A DNA stretch of 64,000 nucleotides from Periplaneta americana (lineage: Eukaryota; Arthropoda; Insecta; Blattodea; Blattidae): positions 182,219,896-182,283,895 of the forward strand of contig NC_091120.1 in assembly GCF_040183065.1 (NCBI RefSeq). The letters are read 5' to 3'. The notes under the pieces are model-generated. The model was not told the DNA's origin and made no database searches. It saw nothing but the letters and a program-made list of their open reading frames with translations. This document shows, piece by piece, positions 22,555 to 64,000 of this stretch. The stretch's first letter is position 1; the number at the start of each line of letters is the position of its first letter. Made by a program: the position numbers and the translations under genes.

Positions 22555-23837
22555 AGTGAAAATTAAAATTAAGGTGACATTCAACATTTAATTTTTTTAA
22601 GGTGGCATGTATTTATCTAGCCTGACGAGTTTACTTCCTTGGTTTGAATTGTAAATTATTTAAAAATAGCGTGTAAGAGGGCCTTAGACTAGAAATGTTT
22701 AGTTTAAATGTAGTTCTGTTTATAAGTACAGTATGCATAAGAATGCAATTATTTGACTTATTTGAACTGTTGTATCAGTGAAGCGAGGTGAGTCAGTGAA
22801 GTTATGGTTTTACAGTGCAGTGAACAGGTCCGATCAGTGATAATTTATAGCGTCAATGAAATGTGTTCTATAGTGTCAGTGAAATGTGTTACAGAGTGTC
22901 AGTGAAATGTGTGCTAAAGTGTCAGTGAAATGCGTCATAGTGCCACTACAGGGAATGAGATGAGAGTAAAGTGAAAGACTATTGAAAATTATGTAGGACC
23001 TATACATAATCATGTAGGTTGTGTTGTAAAATTAGGTGTTTTATTTTATGTTTTATTATTATTGTGTTAAATTGTATTGTGTATTCTTATTGTATTGTGT
23101 ATAAAATTGTATATGTGTTGTAAATTTTATTATGTATTGTAAATTTTATTGTGTATTGCTTATCATTTTAACTGTGTATTGTTAATATTGTATATACCAC
23201 TGCCACCGGGTGCTTGCCCACTTGCAGTGTAAATAAATACATACATACATAAAAACACTTCATTGAAAAAAAGAAATAGTTTTATATTCGAATGCAACAA
23301 ATTAAATTCATGCGAATTTTATTCGTATTAAAGAAAATCTTAATCCTAATCCATCTCCCAAGTTTTATAACTTTATCTCAAAAACCTGTAAATAACTAAA
23401 TTAATAAAATTATTAATTTTTGTTCTGACGGTTGAAAATCGCTTGCTATGTGTGACGGTCGCAGCGTTCGCGAGACTTCATAACGAGTAATCTCAAACGT
23501 CCGTCTCCCTGACCTTGATCACGCAACATTCTGTATGACAGGGGAGTCTACCTGCTGAGCTCCTTTGTTCCAGTGAGTTATTTTTATTAAAAACTGACAT
23601 GATATTTAAATCAACATTCTGAAATTTTCACAGTGGAATCAATATACCCTAAAGAATTAAACACATGTTTTTGCGTCTGTAAAAATTAATTGCATTTTGT
23701 GTTCTATATTTTTTAAAATTATTTTACGGTGGGTAACTATTAAAAAAATTATGTATTTTTTTCAGTTTAAGGGCGTTCATAAACAAGGCTCTCCTTTTTC
23801 GAATTGCATTGAATCATTTTTCCATCTTCCTTTACAA

Positions 23838-25000
23838 CTATGAAATCTGCATCGACATGGGGAACTATTAATAATGGAATTCCTCAAGGATCAATATTAA
23901 GTCCCCTACTTTTTCTAGTGTTTATAAATGATCTTGCCCCTCTAATAAAAGATGTAGGTCATCCCATATTATTTGCAGATGACACAAGTATAGTAATTAC
24001 AGCCAATAACTCCAACACATTCCAATCTTCAACAGAGGAAATTCTCTTCAAAATATGTGACTGGTTCTCAGTCAATAAATTAGTATTAACTTGTAACAAA
24101 ACTAACATAATTCAATTTAAATCCTGTCCAAATTCAACGTCGCAAATTTCTAGCACAATAATTAATAATAGATCCCTATTAGAAACAACAACAACCAAAT
24201 TTCTTGGCTTAAAAATCGATAATGTGTTAAATTGGAAAAATCATATTAAAGAAATTACCCCCAAACTAAATTCAGCTTGTTTTGCTATTAGACCTATGCA
24301 AAAGATAGTAAATATCAATACCTTAAAAACAATATACTTTGCATACTTCCACTCGGTAATGAGTTTTGGAATAATATTCTGGGGAAATTCCACAGATAGT
24401 AACAATATATTTCTATTACAAAAAAGAGTAATTATAATAATAGTAGGTGCCAAATCTAGGAAATCGTGTAGGGCTATTTTAAAAAAACTACAAATAATGC
24501 CCATGGCTTGTCAGTATACCTTTTCATTAATAATCTTCCTCGTATGTAATCGTGAAAACTTTGTAACTAATTCAACAGTTCATAGCATAAATACACGTCA
24601 AAAAAATGACTTTCATACTCCATCGGCAAGTCTATCGTGCTATCAAAAAGGAGTGCGTTATATGGCAGTAAAAATTTTTAATAGCCTCCCTATCGATATA
24701 AAAAATGAAACTCAAAACATAACATTATTTAGGGCCAAATTAAAGAAGTACCTAATTTCTCACGCCTTCTATTCTGTAGGTGAATTCATGACATTCAATA
24801 ACACTTCATGAAATTGATACTAAAACTTTGTGTTGTACTAGACTATATTGCAAATCTCTTCTGTATATACTCCAACTAGACTGTGACTATAAATTAAGAT
24901 TTTATAATAGTATTAAGTTTTTTGACTTGTTCCATATTCTAGCTGTAAGCAATGTATGAATACCATGGAATGTTAATAAATACAATACAATACAATACAT
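23838..25000 (+). mobile_element. LINE-F copy, reverse transcriptase C-terminal part
   Basis: An open frame of 323 codons (23840-24811) reads GIPQGSILSPLLFLVFINDL and ILFADDTSIVI, the RT catalytic box, then FLGLKIDNVLNWKNHI and a Jockey/CR1-like C-terminus (FNSLPIDIKNE). The 5' half is absent. The 3' end is AATAAATACAATACAATACA near 24980, a typical LINE tail. It sits in the 5.2-kb TIR element, downstream of and parallel to LINE-E. Confidence 0.9.
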
Positions 25001-26035
25001 AGTAAGAAAACTTCAATGAATGAAGCCATGTTCTTTGTTAAACCAATATTTTAAATTCTGATTCCTGCCAAACTATGAAAGATATAAATATAGTATTGCT
25101 TGAAATTCATATTTAGAACATACAAAATAACCTACTACAATATTTTTAACTTTTCAGACATCATGGTTCAAAAACATACTTTTTTGCATGGAATGACCCA
25201 GCTGCTTGTTATGAGGACGACGTGAATATGTTAGGAGAAAATCCACAAACTATTAGAGAAAACACAGGAATTTTACTTGAAGAAAGTAATGAGACAGGTT
25301 TGGAAGTAAATCCCGAAAAGACAAAGTATATGATTAATGTCTTTGACCAGAACATAGTACGAAATGGAAATATAAAAATTGAAAATTTATCCTTTGAAGA
25401 GGTGGAAAAATTCAGATACCTTAGAAGGTAACAGTAACAAATATAAACGACATTCCGAGAGAAAATCAAAGGCAGAATAACTGTGGGAAATGTCTGCTAT
25501 TATTTGGTTGAGAAAGTTTTGTCATCTAGTCTGTTTTAAAAGAAATGAAAGTTAGAATTTATAAAATAGTTATATTACCGGTGTTTTGCATGGTTGTGAA
25601 ACTTGGACTCTAACTTTGAGAGAGGATCAGAGGTTAAGGTTATTCGAGAATAAGGTTCTGAGGAAAATATTTGGGGCTAAGCAGAGCAATGAGTGGGATG
25701 AAGTTGCAGGAGAATGTAAAAAGTTACACAATGCAGAACTGCACGCATTGTATTTTTCACCTGACATAATTAAGAACATTAATGCCAGATGTTTGAGATG
25801 GGTAGGGCTTATAGTACATTTGGGTGAAACCAGAAATGCATATAAAGTGTTAGTTGGGAGGCTGAAGGGAAAAAGACCTTTGTGGAGGAAGAGACGTAGA
25901 TAAGAGAATAATATTAAAATGGATTTGAGGAAGGTGGGATATGATGGTAGGGACTGAATTAATCTTGTTCAGGATAGGGACTGATGGCGGGCTTATGTGA
26001 GGGTGGCAACGAGCCTCTGGGTTCTCTAAAAGCCA

Positions 26036-26390
26036 TTTGTAAGTATTATTCATTTCACAGTAGAGCATAAATGTTCCCCATATCGTCCACAAAACTGTGT
26101 ATTATTATTGCCACGCTTTCATGGTTAACATTCGGCAGGTCTTTGAAATTTAATTGCATTATTGTTTTCAATTTCTTATGTCGCTGCTCCAATCACTCGC
26201 CTCAATTTCAATATTGCAGCCAATAAGCTGCTTCCATTATTAAATGATACCTACTTGTATAATCCACGTGGACTAAAAGCGAGGTTGCAATGTCTTGTGC
26301 TGAGGGCGAACATTAAGGTACATGATTAAAAACTATTATTAAAGAATTATTATTAAGAGTTAAGAATGTCAACATACTCGTTTATAAAAC

Positions 26391-26439
<49 letters not shown>

Positions 26440-27040
26440 GCCATTTAACAATATAACAAACTAGTGCTTATTCTTATCGAGGAAGTAGACGTGACGTGAT
26501 GCTTAGAATGAAACCTACAGGGCAACAATCGGTCGGCAGAATTATGTTTTAAAAGCACACCGCACGTTATTGTATGATGCCGACATGTTAACCATGAGAG
26601 CGCGGCAATAATACCAGTTTATAACATATGTAATACCTCAAGCTAAATGTTTTTTCATCAACAAAAGAATATACATAATTACATTTATTGTTGATGAATC
26701 ATGTATGAGAAAAATATTGACTTTATTCAGTGGTATTTATTTATTCACTTAAATTGGCAACATTTTTAAACCACAAAAAAAAAAGTCCCTACTGTAATTC
26801 TGGAAATAAGAACTAAAGCTTTACAATAATACTTACGACTATATACAGAGATTAATTTTGTGACCTGTTTCTTCCAATAGAATATTTAGCTGTGACACAC
26901 ATTTAATTTTACTAATGAACTGCCTAAAATTTTAAGAACCAATACAGAAATAATGTACACGGCTATAAAGTGAAATGTCATTATAATGAAAGAAACAATG
27001 TTTCATTGACAACTGGTCCTACTGACTGCATGCGAATTAA
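26036..27040. other. Intergenic DNA with an (AAT)n tract
   Basis: No gene recognised. An (AAT)n microsatellite lies at about 26392-26439. The rest is AT-rich, with weak open frames only. Confidence 0.5.
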
Positions 27041-27873
27041 GGTACGGTCACACGTCGCTACTTTTGCAGCGCTGCAGTACAAAAAACTGCGCAATTCTTG
27101 TACTGCAATGTGTGAACAACGGTGCAACCCGAAAAGTAGCGGCTGCCGAACCTGCTGCCCACTACTTTTCCATGCTGCGTACAGCTTAAAAGTAGCGATG
27201 TGTGAACAGGGTCCTCAGGGTTGCAGCCGCAGCATTTTTGATATTGGTTTTGTTGGAACTTTTGCTGCGGTTGCAACCAGTGTTACCACCCAAATGTGCC
27301 AATGATACTTTTATTGTTTGGATATAGTTTAATATTAAATGTGATGAAAATAAATTATTTGTAACAATTATTAAATACACAACATAGTCTGAGCATAATT
27401 GCTGACGATATAATTCATTTTTAAAATTTTTCGTAGCGTAGTTCCAAACAGGAGGGTTGCCAACATTGATTACGTGAATATACTGTTGGTTATCATTTAA
27501 GTATATAGGCGTTTTTAAAAGCTATATAGTAAAACTAATGTCAATTTCTGAATACTAGATACGACAGAAAAGTAAATAATAGATAAGGAAGCTTTCGCAT
27601 GAGTTTCTTAATAATGCGAACATAACCACAAAATGTATATTGAGAAGTCAACACGGAGATGGAAACCTGCAGCATGACTCCGGCTGCAAAAGTAGCGCCT
27701 TGTGTGTGAACAGACTCGCAACCTCCAGTTGCAACTTTTGCAGCACTCGGGTTGCGCAGCACGAAAAGTATCGTGCAGTGCGCTACTTTTGACTTACGTG
27801 TGAACATGACACGCAACTTTTGCAGCTGCAGTACAAAAGTTGCACTGCAAAAGTAGCGATGTGTGACCGTACC
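27041..27873. mobile_element. Non-coding foldback-type element at TTAA
   Basis: The ends are inverted GGTACGGTCACAC(G/A)TCGCT followed by ACTTTTGCAG. Left flank is TTAA (27037-27040), right flank TTTA, a one-base decayed TTAA duplication. Inside each end the words GTGTGAACA, AAAAGTAGCG and GTTGCA repeat several times in both orientations, so the arms fold back for about 200 bp. The centre is AT-rich and non-coding. TTAA targets suggest a piggyBac- or Kolobok-type enzyme in trans. Confidence 0.8.
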
Positions 27874-27877
27874 TTTA

Positions 27878-28539
27878 TATTCTGGCTAGTGAGCAGCCCA
27901 GATCACTTATAACATAAAACATATTGATCAGCCTTACGGGGTTTCAAGGCAACAATTTTTATCAATTTCACTATGCTGTCATCTAGCGACTGTGAAAGAA
28001 GTCACATTATAACTCTCATTTGAATTGCATGGAGCAACTGTACTTCCATCTAGCGGTCGTTACCAATCGACAGTGGCGATCCTGGTGGTTGTTCTCTTCC
28101 ACATGCTATTGTTTTTAACATGGGGATGGCCAATCTGTTATATATGTGATCAGGGTGAGCAGTCAACAAGAAAATGAGTCACTAAACTGGGGCCAATTGA
28201 CATTGAAACAAGCTATAGTAGCAGCAAAGAAGTTTATTCACCATAATGAAATTTCATTATAAGAAGCGTACACATATAATAAAATGGTGGAAAGCAGAAA
28301 AATATCTCTTCACTTAATATTACATTATTTCTGCTTTTCCTTTTAAAATTGCATTGCACTGTATCTAGATTTTAAGGATGTCTTCCTCTGCAAGACTACT
28401 GCCAAATGACACACACTGAGTAGCAAGATGAGGAATGTGACTGGCCATGCCGGACTTCCACTGCCGTCAGGTACTGACACAATGCAGTGAGTGCTTCCAC
28501 TCATTGCTCTGCTTTCTTGTTGACGTCGAGAGCGGACGT
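27878..28539. other. CDC5L 3' UTR and downstream flank
   Basis: Follows the CDC5L stop on the minus strand. A minus-strand AATAAA lies at 28233-28238, about 300 nt after the stop, and is the best poly(A) candidate. A plus-strand stretch near 28175-28260 (NWGQLTLKQAIVAAKKF) faintly recalls a transposon-type helix-turn-helix, too weak to call. Confidence 0.45.
28233..28238 (-). terminator. CDC5L: Candidate CDC5L poly(A) signal
   Basis: AATAAA on the minus strand about 300 nt beyond the stop codon. It is the nearest canonical hexamer seen. Confidence 0.4.

Positions 28540-64000
<35,461 letters not shown>

Larger units (their letters stand above)
20150..23255 (+). mobile_element. LINE-E copy 1, 5'-truncated, long open frame, with 3' UTR
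   Basis: A CR1/Jockey-like non-LTR retrotransposon. Its frame is open upstream to about 20150 (INWNGISGTNSDAQTLVNEL, the end of an APE endonuclease). The 0.7-kb 3' UTR has four repeats of GTGTCAGTGAAATG near 22845-22940, then TGTATTGTGTATT repeats. It ends ACTGCCACCGGGTGCTTGCC...AAATAAATACATACATACAT. The same last 200 bp occur alone at 55962-56172. Confidence 0.9.
19954..25199. mobile_element. 5.2-kb TIR element carrying two LINEs
   Basis: It starts GGGTCATTCCATACAACA and ends ATGGAATGACCC, giving a perfect 12-bp TIR plus weaker similarity inward. AGCT stands directly outside both ends (19950-19953 and 25200-25203), a 4-bp target duplication. The empty site is visible in LINE-C copy 3. Once the two LINEs are set aside, about 200 bp remain at each end and about 580 bp in the middle, without a transposase. 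It is therefore a non-autonomous element enlarged by later insertions. The superfamily is not assigned. Confidence 0.85.
19910..26035 (+). mobile_element. LINE-C copy 1, split by a 5.2-kb insertion
   Basis: The left piece, 19910-19953, ends GGTTACACCAGCT. The right piece, from 25200, resumes with AGCTGCTTGTTATGAGGACG. The intact sister copy at 44050-44110 runs straight through (GGTTACATCAGCTTCTTGTC). The right piece reads RT fragments ([25 protein letters not shown]) and the C-terminal RRLRW-like part to about 26035, with several frame breaks. It is older than the element inserted in it. Confidence 0.88.

Noticed and set aside
28160-28300. Pipsqueak-like helix-turn-helix gene
   Set aside because: Only a faint likeness over about 25 residues, followed by stops.

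Overview
The window is about 64 kb of AT-rich animal nuclear DNA and looks like an insect, most plausibly a cockroach or termite. The reasons are the insect-type eIF1A ending (expected ...SVDNI), very long introns packed with LINEs, tRNA-derived SINEs and DNA transposons, and AAT/AAAT microsatellites. The species is inference. No prokaryotic feature, CRISPR array, rRNA or convincing functional tRNA was seen.

Two host genes were found, both on the minus strand. (1) Translation initiation factor eIF1A runs from its ATG at 17060 down to about 3270: five well-supported coding exons (147 codons), plus a probable sixth exon that carries only the last Ile codon and the stop behind a 5.8-kb intron. 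(2) CDC5L (Cdc5, the Myb-related scaffold of the spliceosomal PRP19/NineTeen complex) runs from beyond the right edge to its stop at 28540. Twelve coding exons (about 692 codons plus stop) join in phase; only the N-terminal Myb repeats, roughly 110-115 residues, lie outside. Both genes serve core gene expression, but nothing here suggests joint regulation.

Almost everything else is mobile DNA. 1-3 kb: a TIR element with TGTA target duplications. 3-9 kb (eIF1A last intron): a Penelope-like element, LINE and SINE copies, and a Harbinger element interrupted by a LINE. 10-17 kb: LINE relics and a strong intronic hairpin. 17-28 kb (between the genes): mariner relic, foldback, a LINE split by a 5.2-kb TIR element that itself carries two LINEs (one with a 768-codon open frame), and a TTAA-type foldback element. 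28-64 kb (CDC5L introns): three LINE families in several copies, mariner, hAT and Stowaway-like elements, a solo LTR inside a MITE, a large palindrome made of Penelope-like 3' ends, and an element with an amplified subterminal motif.

Several nested insertions can be dated relative to each other because an empty site, a paralogous copy or both target duplications are visible in the window. Family names rest on motifs read by eye; no search was run. For old relics the edges are approximate to tens of bases.
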